Positions 1 to 8,817 of a DNA stretch of 64,000 nt are shown piece after piece; positions within the stretch are counted from its first letter, which is position 1; each line of letters starts with the position of its first letter. The position numbers and the translations under genes are program-made. The DNA lies in contig NZ_JBIWCW010000002.1 in NCBI RefSeq assembly GCF_044761665.1, positions 62,001-126,000 on the forward strand, in the 5' to 3' direction. Under the pieces are notes generated by a model that was not told where the DNA came from, made no database searches, and worked only from the letters and a program-made list of their open reading frames with translations. Source of the stretch: Peribacillus sp044761665 (GTDB lineage Bacteria; Bacillota; Bacilli; Bacillales; DSM-1321).

Positions 1-53
1 AGTGGGTTCAGGACGAATATTCAATGCTTCAGGAGAGAGGTGAAATGGGATGA
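1..53 (+). CDS. 3' end of an upstream gene (partial)
   Basis: The reading frame starting at base 3 is open from the window edge to a TGA at 51-53 and would end in residues WVQDEYSMLQERGEMG. Its stop overlaps the ATG at 50 as ATGA, a common translational-coupling arrangement. A second frame ending at 41-43 is also open, so which one is real cannot be settled from this fragment. No function can be assigned. Confidence 0.45.
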   Translation, partial: WVQDEYSMLQERGEMG

Positions 54-658
54 GGAAAATAGCAGTCGTCGACGGAGGAAGTTCGCAACACCACCGGACA
101 TATACTGAACCGAAATATAAAAAGTATATAGAGAAACTTATTTACCTTCCCGATTTAGAGGAAACGCCAATAGATGAATTCGATGTACTTCTGCTTCCAT
201 CCCAGCTGCATATGGGCCTTCTCATGAAATCCATGAAAAAAATAATGGATTTTGCCGATAAGGGAGGAATTATCGTATCCTTTGGACCACAGCTAAACGA
301 GTGGCTTCCGGGACATAATTGGGAGTTCAGGGAAACGAACTTTTGGTGGTGGCTTGAGAAGGATGCCAAAAGTGGTTTAGTGCTGCAACGTCCCGATCAT
401 GATTTATTCAGCCGCTATTTGACACTTGCTGATGCGACATGGCATCAACACGGCGTATATTGGCCTCCAGGAGGAACCGATATCCTGATTTCAACAGAAG
501 ATGGGGGAGCGGTCTTATACATTGATAAGGTCAGTACCAAAGGGACTTGGGTAATTATGACACTTGATCCCGACTATCACTATGGCTCGTATTTCATGCC
601 TGCAACCGAGAGATTTCTGGATGGATTCTTCCCTTGGCTAGCGGAAGGTGAAGTGTGA
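50..658 (+). CDS. Hypothetical protein with class I glutamine-amidotransferase-like fold
   Basis: This 202-residue soluble protein begins MRKIAVVDGG, has no signal peptide, and is preceded by AGGAGAGAGGTG. The opening beta-strand, the DVLLLPSQLHMGLL segment and the GGIIVSFGP segment resemble the nucleotide-free Rossmann-like core of GATase1/ThuA-type proteins. I see no Cys-His-Glu triad: no cysteine follows the second strand, so amidotransferase activity is unlikely. The C-terminal half is rich in Trp, Tyr and His (FWWWLEKD, WHQHGVYWPPGG), which suggests ligand or carbohydrate binding. It may be translationally coupled to the gene cut by the window edge, and a terminator follows it. The fold assignment is inference and the function is unknown. 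Confidence 0.7.
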   Translation: MRKIAVVDGGSSQHHRTYTEPKYKKYIEKLIYLPDLEETPIDEFDVLLLPSQLHMGLLMKSMKKIMDFADKGGIIVSFGPQLNEWLPGHNWEFRETNFWWWLEKDAKSGLVLQRPDHDLFSRYLTLADATWHQHGVYWPPGGTDILISTEDGGAVLYIDKVSTKGTWVIMTLDPDYHYGSYFMPATERFLDGFFPWLAEGEV

Positions 659-683
659 AAAACTAAAGATGTCTAAAATGAAG

Positions 684-717
684 GGCTTCGGAGAACTGTT
701 TTCCGTAGCCTTTTTTT
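684..717 (+). terminator. Intrinsic terminator
   Basis: GGCTTCGGA pairs with TCCGTAGCC (one mismatch) around a 9-base loop, followed by seven T. It ends the transcript of the gene at 50-658. Confidence 0.8.
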
Positions 718-811
718 GTATGGTTTTTTCTTAAGAGCCGAAAGATCCTTTGTCTTAGATGAAGAAGAGAAACGAGTCCCTGAGATTTACCTTTAACTTT
801 TGGAGAATCCC

Positions 812-837
812 GTTTACCCACGAAAATATGGTGGTAT
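812..837 (+). promoter_or_regulatory. Candidate sigma-B promoter of the catalase gene
   Basis: GTTTAC (812-817), a 14-base spacer and TGGTAT (832-837) each match five of six positions of the Bacillus sigma-B consensus GTTTAA / GGGTAT. The site lies about 80 bases before the catalase start. katE-type catalases of B. subtilis are known sigma-B targets, which supports the assignment. It has not been tested. Confidence 0.5.
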
Positions 838-914
838 TAAAGATTAAGAAAACTATCAGTATACATACATCAGGAAATCGACTTTTTTAGATAATGCGGG
901 AGGGAATGACAAGG

Positions 915-2978
915 ATGACAAAAGAAAACGAACATAGCAAGAACAAACAGTTGGAACAATATCGAGTGGATGATACCGGTAAAAAGATGACAACCAATCA
1001 AGGATTGCGAGTTTCCGAAGATGAACATTCTTTGACGGCGGGTGATCGTGGTCCAACGTTGATGGAGGACTTTCATTTCCGAGAAAAAATGACTCATTTT
1101 GACCATGAGCGTATTCCCGAGCGAATTGTACATGCACGTGGATCTGGCGCACATGGTTATTTCCAGGTTTATGAGTCAATGAGGGAATACACAAAGGCAA
1201 AATTTCTACAAGACCCTTCTGTTAAGACACCAGTATTTGTCCGTTACTCGACTGTAGCGGGTTCTCGCGGTTCAGCTGATTCGGTCCGGGATGTCCGTGG
1301 ATTTTCAACGAAGTTCTATACCGAAGAGGGGAACTATGACTTAGTTGGGAATAATATTCCGGTATTTTTCATTCAAGATGCCCTTAAGTTCCCGGATTTA
1401 ATCCATGCGGTTAAACCAGAACCTCATAATGAAATACCTCAAGCTGCATCAGCCCATGATACATTTTGGGATTTTGTTGCCAATAATGAAGAAACAGCCC
1501 ACATGGTCATGTGGCATTTGTCGGATAGGGCCATTCCTAGAAGTTTTCGCATGATGGAAGGCTTTGGCGTGCACACCTTCCGTTTTGTGAACGAAGAAGG
1601 AGTTTCCCATTTCGTCAAATTCCATTGGAAACCGGTTCTTGGTGTGAAATCTCTTGTTTGGGACGAGGCACAAAAAATTGCCGGGAAAAATTCCGATTTC
1701 CACCGACAAGATTTGTGGGAGGCCATTGAAATGGGGAATTATCCCGAGTTTGAATTTGGCGTGCAAATGATTAAGGAAGAAGATGAATTCAACTTCGACT
1801 TCGATATCCTGGATCCTACAAAACTATGGCCAGAAGAACAGATACCCGTGAAAATCATCGGGAAAATGGTATTGAACAGAAATACGGATAACTTCTTTGC
1901 CGAGACGGAGCAAATCGCCTTCCATCCTGGACATGTCGTCCCTGGTATTGACTTCTCCAATGACCCATTACTTCAAGGACGATTATTCTCGTATACGGAT
2001 ACCCAACTATCACGATTGGGCGGTCCTAATTTCCACGAGCTCCCAATTAACCGTTCAGTAGCTCCGGTTAACAATAATCAACGTGATGGCATGCATCGTA
2101 TGGCCATCAATCAGGGGAAAGTCAGCTATCATAAAAATGGACTTGCCAATAACTCTCCTGAACCAGCTTCGGAAGCGGAAGGTGGATATGCTCATTATCA
2201 AGAAAAAGTCGATGGCCGGAAAGTGCGTCAGCGCAGTGAAAGCTTTAATGACCACTACAGCCAAGCAAAGCTATTCTGGAATAGCATGACCGATGTGGAA
2301 AAAGAACATATAATCGAGGCTTTCCATTTTGAAGTGGGTAAAGTGAAAGATAAAGACATTCAACAACAAATCGTTGAAATGTTCAGCAATGTCGACGTGG
2401 AATTGGCCAAAAAAATCGCTGAAGGAGTGGGTGTAAACCCTCCTACCAATAAAAATGAGTCAAAAATGGCATTGACTTCCCCGGCTTTAAGCCAGGAGCA
2501 AAATAAAATCAATACACCAGCAACACGAAAAGTGGCTATATTGGCGGCTGATGGATTTAACGGCTCCGAAATGAACCAGATTCTTGGTGCATTTAAAACA
2601 GCAGGAATCATATCAGAAATCATCAGTGTGAATCGTGGAATGATCAAGAGTGCAGAAGGGAAGCAAATCGAGGTGACTCAAAGCTTCCTGACGACAGATT
2701 CAGTTCTATATGATGCCGTGTATGTGGCAGGCGGTAAGGATTGCATCGATAAATTGAGAACCACGAAAGATGCCATCTATTTTGTTGATGAAGCTTATAA
2801 TCATTTCAAAGCGATTGGAGCAGGGAAAGAAGCAGCTGACATTCTTGCTCGGGCAGGAATACCTGTCGGTGACGCTACTGCAGGTGTTGTGACGGTTACT
2901 GCGGATACAGACGGTAAATCTGCCGATAGTTTCGTTGAGGCGATCGCTCAGCATCGGCATTGGTCAAGAGCGCTATAA
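915..2978 (+). CDS. katE: Large-subunit catalase with C-terminal DJ-1/PfpI-like domain
   Basis: Clade II haem catalase that disproportionates hydrogen peroxide in the cytoplasm. About 687 residues from the preferred ATG at 915, which has GGGAGGG 10 bases upstream. An in-frame ATG at 894 would bury that ribosome site, and one at 906 is too close to it. The N-terminal extension is followed by the distal haem pocket (RIVHARGSGAHGYF, catalytic His), the FFIQDALKFPDLIHAVKP segment with the essential Asn region, and the proximal haem-ligand motif GRLFSYTDTQ. The last ~150 residues (RKVAILAADGFNGSEMN onward) form the extra DJ-1-like domain that separates this class from small-subunit catalases. Probably monocistronic, with a sigma-B-like promoter upstream and a terminator downstream. 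Length is normal for HPII/KatE enzymes. Confidence 0.95.
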   Translation: MTKENEHSKNKQLEQYRVDDTGKKMTTNQGLRVSEDEHSLTAGDRGPTLMEDFHFREKMTHFDHERIPERIVHARGSGAHGYFQVYESMREYTKAKFLQDPSVKTPVFVRYSTVAGSRGSADSVRDVRGFSTKFYTEEGNYDLVGNNIPVFFIQDALKFPDLIHAVKPEPHNEIPQAASAHDTFWDFVANNEETAHMVMWHLSDRAIPRSFRMMEGFGVHTFRFVNEEGVSHFVKFHWKPVLGVKSLVWDEAQKIAGKNSDFHRQDLWEAIEMGNYPEFEFGVQMIKEEDEFNFDFDILDPTKLWPEEQIPVKIIGKMVLNRNTDNFFAETEQIAFHPGHVVPGIDFSNDPLLQGRLFSYTDTQLSRLGGPNFHELPINRSVAPVNNNQRDGMHRMAINQGKVSYHKNGLANNSPEPASEAEGGYAHYQEKVDGRKVRQRSESFNDHYSQAKLFWNSMTDVEKEHIIEAFHFEVGKVKDKDIQQQIVEMFSNVDVELAKKIAEGVGVNPPTNKNESKMALTSPALSQEQNKINTPATRKVAILAADGFNGSEMNQILGAFKTAGIISEIISVNRGMIKSAEGKQIEVTQSFLTTDSVLYDAVYVAGGKDCIDKLRTTKDAIYFVDEAYNHFKAIGAGKEAADILARAGIPVGDATAGVVTVTADTDGKSADSFVEAIAQHRHWSRAL

Positions 2979-2995
2979 ATACTTCTTCACATGTT

Positions 2996-3026
2996 AAAAC
3001 CCAGACAGTACGGAGTCTGGGTTTTT
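2996..3026. terminator. Bidirectional terminator between katE and pepT
   Basis: ACCCAGAC and GTCTGGGT pair around an eight-base loop, with A-run on the left and T-run on the right, so it can serve both converging genes. Confidence 0.85.
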
Positions 3027-3042
3027 GCATGGGGGTAAACAT

Positions 3043-4278
3043 TCATTCAGCCTTTTCCTCAAAGAGCGAAGCGATTCCAACGATTACATTGGTCGCTTTC
3101 TCCATATTGTCGACGGAGATGAATTCATATTTACCGTGGAAGTTTTCTCCGCCGGTAAAGATATTAGGTGTTGGCAGACCCATGTAAGAGAGCTGGGATC
3201 CATCCGTACCACCACGAATCGGTGAAATTTTTGGTTCGATCCCGAGCCTTTCCATGGCTTCGTAGGCGATATCGACGATTTCCTTGACCGGCTCTATTTT
3301 TTCTTTCATATTGAAGTATTGGTCATTCAATTCCAGTATCACTTTTTCTTGACCATACTTTTCCCTTAATTCCTCGACGATTTGCTTGATGAACTTTTTA
3401 CGGTCATGAAATTTTTGTTTGTCAAAATCCCGAATGATATAGGAAAGTTTGGTTTCTTCTACCTCTCCCTGAATTGAGAGAAGATGATAAAAGCCCTCGT
3501 ACCCTTCCGTGGATTCCGGTGCTTCTTCAACAGGTAGTTTATTATGAAGCTCCATGGCAATCTTAGCGGAGTTGATCATTTTACCTTTGGCTGTACCGGG
3601 ATGAATGTTCGTGCCCTTGATGGTAATTTTGGCAGATGCGGCGTTAAAGCTCTCATATTCAAGTTCACCGAGCGGGCCACCGTCCACGGTATAAGCAAAT
3701 TGGGCATTAAAGGCCTCTACATCAAATTTGTGGGGCCCTCTTCCAATCTCTTCATCAGGAGTAAAGGCCACGCGGATTTTCCCATGTTTGATTTCCGGAT
3801 GTTGAATCAAATAATCCATGGCTGTCATGATTTCGGCTATGCCAGCCTTATTATCCGCACCAAGAAGGGTAGTTCCATCCGTCGTGATCAATGTGTGTCC
3901 TTTATAGTCATGAAGGGAAGGGAAGTCATTGGGCGAAAGGACGACATTCAATTGCTTATGTAAAAGGAGGTCTCTCCCATCGTACGCTTCGACAATCTGT
4001 GGTTTCACATCTTTGCCTGTAAAATCTGTCGCTGTATCCACATGTGCAAGGAAGCCGATAGTCGGGACCTGCTTTTCTGAATTGGAAGGCAAGGTTGCCA
4101 TGACATAGCCATTTTCATCAATTGTGACTTCGGCCATTCCGATAGCCTGTAATTCTTCTACCAATTGTTTTGCCAAAGTCAACTGTCCTGTCGTGGAAGG
4201 ACAAGTGGGAACTTCCTCATTAGATTGTGTATCCACCGTTACATAAGAAATAAATCTCTCGATAATTTTATTTTTCAT
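3043..4278 (-). CDS. pepT: Peptidase T (tripeptide aminopeptidase)
   Basis: M20B family zinc exopeptidase that removes the N-terminal residue from tripeptides in the cytosol. 411 residues, the usual length. Dinuclear zinc ligands are visible in family order: His in GFLAHVDTA, Asp in LLGADNKAG, the catalytic/metal Glu pair in FTPDEEIGRGPH, Asp in TVDGGPLGELEYE, and His in TGGENFHGKYEF near the C terminus. The central SFNAASAKITIKG part is the lid/dimerisation domain. ATG at 4278 has AAGGAG about 10 bases upstream. It is transcribed toward katE and shares its terminator. Function is assigned with high certainty from conserved motifs. Confidence 0.96.
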   Translation of the reverse strand: MKNKIIERFISYVTVDTQSNEEVPTCPSTTGQLTLAKQLVEELQAIGMAEVTIDENGYVMATLPSNSEKQVPTIGFLAHVDTATDFTGKDVKPQIVEAYDGRDLLLHKQLNVVLSPNDFPSLHDYKGHTLITTDGTTLLGADNKAGIAEIMTAMDYLIQHPEIKHGKIRVAFTPDEEIGRGPHKFDVEAFNAQFAYTVDGGPLGELEYESFNAASAKITIKGTNIHPGTAKGKMINSAKIAMELHNKLPVEEAPESTEGYEGFYHLLSIQGEVEETKLSYIIRDFDKQKFHDRKKFIKQIVEELREKYGQEKVILELNDQYFNMKEKIEPVKEIVDIAYEAMERLGIEPKISPIRGGTDGSQLSYMGLPTPNIFTGGENFHGKYEFISVDNMEKATNVIVGIASLFEEKAE

Positions 4279-4382
4279 GATTCATTCAGCTCCTTTTCCC
4301 TTATCTTACCATGATTGCAAGAGTTGGAAAAACGATTGCCATGAGTTATGAATGGGGTGAGGAAATTTTTACGCCCAAGTCG

Positions 4383-4430
4383 AAAAAAAGCAAAAACAGG
4401 AGGATAAGGAATCCACACTGTTTTTGCTTT
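4383..4430 (-). terminator. Terminator of the amylase gene
   Basis: A perfect 13-bp stem, AAAGCAAAAACAG with CTGTTTTTGCTTT, ends in a T-tract when read on the minus strand. It separates the amylase gene from pepT. Confidence 0.85.
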
Positions 4431-4445
4431 TGCTATTTATGGTCC

Positions 4446-5903
4446 TTACTCATTGAGTGCCCAGACGGATACGCTTTTTCCATGAACGGGAAAAGTTGCA
4501 TATCCATCATCTTCTATCGTAATGTGATTATCTCTATGGAAGGTCAGGTCGGTCCAGATTTCACCGGCGCGATGCTCGCCAACGAACATCCTTTTTTCAC
4601 TATTTTGTTCACTGTTGGAGACGACGATGGCACAACCTGACCCCTCAAGCTCATCTACACCTAGGCGAACCCAGCCGATTGTATGGGGATCGTCGAAATA
4701 GTCTTTTTGCTCGCCATAGGCTTTTTCGTACCGTGCATGTAAGAGACGGTCGATAATATCCTTTTTACCAGGAACCGGGGAAGGACCGCCGATACCATAA
4801 TAATCTCCATAAAAGACACAAGGATAACCAGAAAGTCTAAGCAAAATCAAGGCATATGCTGATGGTTTAAACCAATCCTTAACCCAGGATTCAAGAGATT
4901 CATGGGGCTGAGAGTCATGGTTATCGACAAAAGTGACGGCCTGTGCCGGATTAGTTGTAACGAGGGTATCATCAAAGATGGTTGAGAGATCGAAGTCAGA
5001 TCCTGCTTTTGAGGCTTCATGGAATTTATAGTGTAAGGAAACATCGAAAAGGTTGAGGTCATGATTCGTTTGGTTTAAAAAAGTTTGACAGGCATTTACG
5101 TCAGCTTTCCAAAATTCACCGACCATGAAGAAATGTTCTTTTGTGTAAGGGATGAGTTCTTGCAGAAATTCATTGATGAACTCATAATCTATATGTTTGA
5201 CAGCGTCTAAACGGAAGCCATCACATTTCAACGTGTCTACCATCCATTTCCCCCAGGCAATCATTTCCTGACGTACTTCTGGGAGACTATAATCAATGTT
5301 TGCAAACATCAAGTAATCATAGTTACCAAATTCATTAATAACATGCTTACTCCAATGTTTATTTTCTCCTGTTATCCGATAAATGCCCATTTTGTCATGT
5401 TGAGCATCATAATCTGTTCCATTAAAATGAGTATGGTTCCACTTAAACGAGGAGTACTGGTTATTACGATCAGGAAAATCGAATATTGTCCATCCCTCTA
5501 TTTCGAATGGTTCGGATATGTCTTCCATCCTATTCTCCGGATTGACTTCAATGACTTCGAATTTCTCAGTTCCATCAGCTCCCGCCTTATGATTCATGAC
5601 TAAATCGATATACACGCATAATCCATAGTTATGACAGGCAGCAATCGCTTGATGTAACTCATCCTTTGTACCGTATTTCGTACGGACGGTCCCTTTTTGA
5701 TCGAACTCTCCCAAATCATAACCGTCATAAATTCCATACCCATTATCCTCTTGGGACTGGCCTTTTGTAACGGGTGGAAGCCAAATACAGTCAATTCCTG
5801 TATCTTTCAGCTTAAGGGCTGCATACTTCAACCTTTCCCAATGTTTACCATCTGATTCTAAATGCCACTCGAAAAACTGCATCATCGTATGATTTCTTTT
5901 CAT
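4446..5903 (-). CDS. Intracellular alpha-amylase (GH13_5 type)
   Basis: About 485 residues. The start MKRNHTMMQFFEWH at 5903 is chosen because GGGGGGAAAG lies just upstream. A longer frame to 5942 lacks a ribosome site. The (beta/alpha)8 barrel motifs of GH13 are complete: DLVMNHK (region I), DGFRLDAVKH with the nucleophile Asp (region II), MVGEFWK with the general acid Glu (region III) and FVDNHDSQP with the transition-state Asp (region IV). There is no signal peptide, so the enzyme should act on internal glucans or imported maltodextrins. It resembles liquefying-type Bacillus amylases in overall sequence but is cytoplasmic. Probably monocistronic with its own terminator. Product spectrum cannot be read from the sequence. 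Confidence 0.92.
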   Translation of the reverse strand: MKRNHTMMQFFEWHLESDGKHWERLKYAALKLKDTGIDCIWLPPVTKGQSQEDNGYGIYDGYDLGEFDQKGTVRTKYGTKDELHQAIAACHNYGLCVYIDLVMNHKAGADGTEKFEVIEVNPENRMEDISEPFEIEGWTIFDFPDRNNQYSSFKWNHTHFNGTDYDAQHDKMGIYRITGENKHWSKHVINEFGNYDYLMFANIDYSLPEVRQEMIAWGKWMVDTLKCDGFRLDAVKHIDYEFINEFLQELIPYTKEHFFMVGEFWKADVNACQTFLNQTNHDLNLFDVSLHYKFHEASKAGSDFDLSTIFDDTLVTTNPAQAVTFVDNHDSQPHESLESWVKDWFKPSAYALILLRLSGYPCVFYGDYYGIGGPSPVPGKKDIIDRLLHARYEKAYGEQKDYFDDPHTIGWVRLGVDELEGSGCAIVVSNSEQNSEKRMFVGEHRAGEIWTDLTFHRDNHITIEDDGYATFPVHGKSVSVWALNE

Positions 5904-6226
5904 TCTTTCCCCCCTGACACCGAAACGTTTTGACAAGACCAAAATAGAACGATCGGAAAAGTAATAATGGAAATCTTTACCCTTTATGTAAAAGTAGTAA
6001 ACAAGTGTATTTGATTAAAGCAAAATAAATACATATTTTCTACTATTTTACTACCTTGTAATCTAAATGGATATAATATTCGGTTCCCTTTTAAAAATAA
6101 GGTAAAGAGTTATTTATTCTATCGCAGGAGACGAGCTTTATTGGCTTCAGGAAAGGTAAGATCAAATTATCCTTAGATTATTTGAAGGAATAATACGTTG
6201 TCTGTAGTTTAAGGGATATAACAATT
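5904..6226. other. Gene-free interval upstream of the amylase
   Basis: AT-rich, with no open frame that resembles a gene. The minus-strand amylase promoter must lie here. CAAAACGTTTCGG close to the start is a poor match to a CcpA cre (two core mismatches). I see no RNA gene. Confidence 0.5.
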
Positions 6227-6258
6227 GAAAAAGGTATCCCAAATTAAGGATACCTTTT
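6227..6258 (-). terminator. Terminator of the VTC-DUF4956-CotH operon
   Basis: AAAAGGTATCC and GGATACCTTTT form an 11-bp perfect stem around an eight-base loop, just after the CotH-family stop on the minus strand. Confidence 0.85.
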
Positions 6259-6277
6259 GTAATGGAATTTTAAAGGG

Positions 6278-8071
6278 TTATCCATTTCTCCCCCTTCGTT
6301 TAAAATAATGGGCAAACGTTATTGCACCAAATAGCAATAAAACGAGTACGGATGATAAAATGATGGTTTCTTTGGAGTAGTTGCTGGTACCCCCTCCTTG
6401 TGCATCCATCTTTCCTTTCATACCGGGAGGCTCCATGGCTGCACCGTTTTCGCCATCGCCCATGTTAGGGGGCTGCATGGCCGCGCCGTTTTCGCCATCG
6501 CCCATGTTAGGAGGCTGCATGGCCGCGCCGTTTTCGCCATCGCCCATGTTAGGAGGCTGCATGGCCGCGCCGTTTTCGCCATCGCCCATGTTAGGGGGCT
6601 GCATGGCCGCACCGTTTTCATCACCGCCCATGTTAGGAGGTCCACCCATACCGTTTTGGGTCTCAGCTTCCACAACTAAATCTCCAGAAAGTTGAGCCAA
6701 GATAGAATCGGCGCGTTGAGTAGAAAAATCAACCAATGTTTCCTCTCCGGACGTTGCTTCTATATATTCGTCCATCGTATAGAATTTAGTCGGATCCTTT
6801 TCAACATATGGTGTGATTAATGAAGTTATTTCTTCCGTCATCGCTGTCATATTTTCTTCAGAGAAATAGTCCGTGGCAATGTCGTTTAGATATTGATAAT
6901 ACTTTTCACGGTACTCTTCATTAGAAAGCAGGGCATTCAATAAAGGTCGATCTTCAAGTGTCGTTCCCATTACAGGATCTGTAATACTGAAATTAATGGT
7001 GCTTTCACCCATGAAATTAGCACTCATGTCCCCCACCGGAGCACCACCGTTTATATTCGGTGCCGCATCAGGAAGCTTCGGTTTGGCATCACTATTCTCA
7101 GCATCTTGTCCTTTTTCGGTCTCCTTATTTCCATTTGGACCGCCACCACCGCCGCCAGAAAATCCCCCGAATGACATATTATAGTCCCATGGCAGGATGG
7201 AGAAGATTCCGTTCTCTTCATATAAGTAGTAATTATGCTTCAACATGCCTTGATAGTGATCAAGGTTGACAAGGGCTGTATTGGCCGCAAAGTAGCGCAA
7301 CATTTCATCTACATTCAAAACTTCTTCCAGATCCCCGCCGTGATTGATGACATCGAGCATTTTGATCATGGCAGATTGATCAGAATTATCGTTTGTTTTC
7401 AAGTTGATTCCTGTATAGTCATCGATATCATCACTGATCCACTTTAAATCACTTCCCGTGCCATCAGGATAATAAAGGTCGCCGGTGCCGTCAGAGAAGT
7501 TAGTGTCTAAAAATGTTTCTTCAATGGCCTCGACACCTAAATACAAGCCCCATTCTTTACCGTTAATTGTCACGTACATATAGGAATGACCGGGAGTTGC
7601 GATTCCCATCTTTTCCATGAGTGTATAGGAAAGGTACTCCCTCATATAGGTGGGATCACTGTAGTTGTTATTCAATGCTAATTTTTTCAGGCCATGTAGG
7701 TCCTGATCTTCCTGATAATGATCAAAGTCAATCTTCCAGCTATATCGATCGGAATCTTCCATTTGAACGACAGAATTTAAGGATAGGTTCCCTTTGGTCC
7801 GAAACCCTACATTCTTAACGGTTTCTCCATCAATTGTCACATCGGCATTCACGATTTCCTTTTGAGAGGGATTTTCCAGGATGGAAGCTAGGTCTTCATC
7901 AGCCACTGTAATTTCAACGTTTGTCACTTTACTTTGGTCAAATACTGATTCTATATACGTATTTCCTTTAGTGGCCTTGTCGATTTGAAAATTAGGAAGG
8001 AAAAACATCACGGCTACGAAAATGACTATCAATAAACCAATCGACGCAACAACGTATCTTGTTTTTAACAT
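6278..8071 (-). CDS. CotH-kinase family membrane protein with tandem C-terminal repeats
   Basis: 597 residues. Order: N-terminal membrane anchor (about residues 7-26), extracytoplasmic CotH-kinase domain, low-complexity repeats, and a second hydrophobic segment (TIILSSVLVLLLFGAITF) before a basic tail. CotH proteins are atypical secreted protein kinases. The core here shows the lysine-containing FRTKGN region, the LDHYQGMLKHNYYLY segment and PWDYNMSFG, where the Asp matches the metal-binding position. Residues after about 475 contain five 14-residue units of the type PPNMGDGENGAAMQ. It is the last gene of a three-gene minus-strand set, 17 bases after DUF4956, with AAGGAG upstream. Unlike spore-coat CotH it is membrane anchored. 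Substrate unknown. Confidence 0.85.
   Translation of the reverse strand: MLKTRYVVASIGLLIVIFVAVMFFLPNFQIDKATKGNTYIESVFDQSKVTNVEITVADEDLASILENPSQKEIVNADVTIDGETVKNVGFRTKGNLSLNSVVQMEDSDRYSWKIDFDHYQEDQDLHGLKKLALNNNYSDPTYMREYLSYTLMEKMGIATPGHSYMYVTINGKEWGLYLGVEAIEETFLDTNFSDGTGDLYYPDGTGSDLKWISDDIDDYTGINLKTNDNSDQSAMIKMLDVINHGGDLEEVLNVDEMLRYFAANTALVNLDHYQGMLKHNYYLYEENGIFSILPWDYNMSFGGFSGGGGGGPNGNKETEKGQDAENSDAKPKLPDAAPNINGGAPVGDMSANFMGESTINFSITDPVMGTTLEDRPLLNALLSNEEYREKYYQYLNDIATDYFSEENMTAMTEEITSLITPYVEKDPTKFYTMDEYIEATSGEETLVDFSTQRADSILAQLSGDLVVEAETQNGMGGPPNMGGDENGAAMQPPNMGDGENGAAMQPPNMGDGENGAAMQPPNMGDGENGAAMQPPNMGDGENGAAMEPPGMKGKMDAQGGGTSNYSKETIILSSVLVLLLFGAITFAHYFKRRGRNG
6435..6644 (-). repeat. Five tandem 42-bp repeats inside the CotH-family gene
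   Basis: Units start at 6435, 6477, 6519, 6561 and 6603, exactly 42 bases apart. The central copies are nearly identical at DNA level and the fifth is diverged. Each encodes 14 residues (PPNMGDGENGAAMQ type). Near-identity points to recent slippage or recombination, so copy number probably varies among strains. Confidence 0.92.
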
Positions 8072-8088
8072 AATGGGCTCCTTCTATC

Positions 8089-8784
8089 TTAGGCAGTGAA
8101 GTTGCCGTCATAACTTAACATGATTGCAGAATGAACACTGTCCATATCCTTGACTTGATTAATGAACTCCGTATCGTTATCTTTCAACCGAATTTCATAT
8201 GTGACTTCATTGTTATTGTCAGGCATGATGGATTTCGATTTAATAGAATGTTTTTTCACCTTACCAGAAACTAATGCTTCCAACTGCTTCTCAATGGAAG
8301 CATTCGAGTATCTTACAATTAGTAAATAAGGGTTTTCTACTGTCAGGCGATTTGCAAACACAAGCATGACAATACCAATTAAGATGGCACCTATAATGAC
8401 GAGTGGAATAAGTCCGGCTCCACATAATATCCCTGAAGCGGCTGCCCAAAATAGAAAAACCAAGTCCATTGGATCTTTAATCGGGGTTCTGAAACGTACG
8501 ATGGAAAGGGCACCGACCATACCCAGCGAGATGACGATGTTAGTTGAAATTCCCATGATGATCAAAGCGGTAGCCATTGTCATGACGATTAGAGAGATGT
8601 TGAAATTATGTGAGTACATGACGCCTGAAAAGGTCTTTTTATATATGACATATATGAACAAACCGATAGCAAAGGCTAATAGTAACCCTATGAGAGAGTC
8701 AATAATGGAAAAGCTTTCTGTTTTGTCCAAAAAACTAGATTTGAAAATATCATTAAAATTGGTCGTGTTTGTGTTCGTATCCAT
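8089..8784 (-). CDS. DUF4956 integral membrane protein
   Basis: 231 residues, with three to four transmembrane segments between about residues 28 and 145 (SLIGLLLAFAIGLFIYVIY; ISLIVMTMATALIIMGI; LVFLFWAAASGILCGAGLI; VIIGAILIGIVMLVF). A conserved polar loop, LGMVGALSIVRFRTPIKDP, is typical of DUF4956, followed by a ~80-residue soluble C-terminal domain. The family has no established activity. It sits between a VTC-domain gene and a CotH-family gene, each with its own ribosome site and short gaps, so the three are probably one transcript. ATG at 8784 follows GGAGG at good spacing. Confidence 0.88.
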   Translation of the reverse strand: MDTNTNTTNFNDIFKSSFLDKTESFSIIDSLIGLLLAFAIGLFIYVIYKKTFSGVMYSHNFNISLIVMTMATALIIMGISTNIVISLGMVGALSIVRFRTPIKDPMDLVFLFWAAASGILCGAGLIPLVIIGAILIGIVMLVFANRLTVENPYLLIVRYSNASIEKQLEALVSGKVKKHSIKSKSIMPDNNNEVTYEIRLKDNDTEFINQVKDMDSVHSAIMLSYDGNFTA

Positions 8785-8817
8785 ATGCTATTCCTCCAAA
8801 TTATATAGTTCGTTGAA

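Noticed and set aside
5904..5945. cre site before the amylase
   Set aside because: CAAAACGTTTCGG misses two core positions of the cre consensus on either strand.
6381..6695. Open frames on both strands over the CotH repeats
   Set aside because: The 42-bp period keeps several frames open; only the 597-codon minus frame has family domains and a ribosome site.
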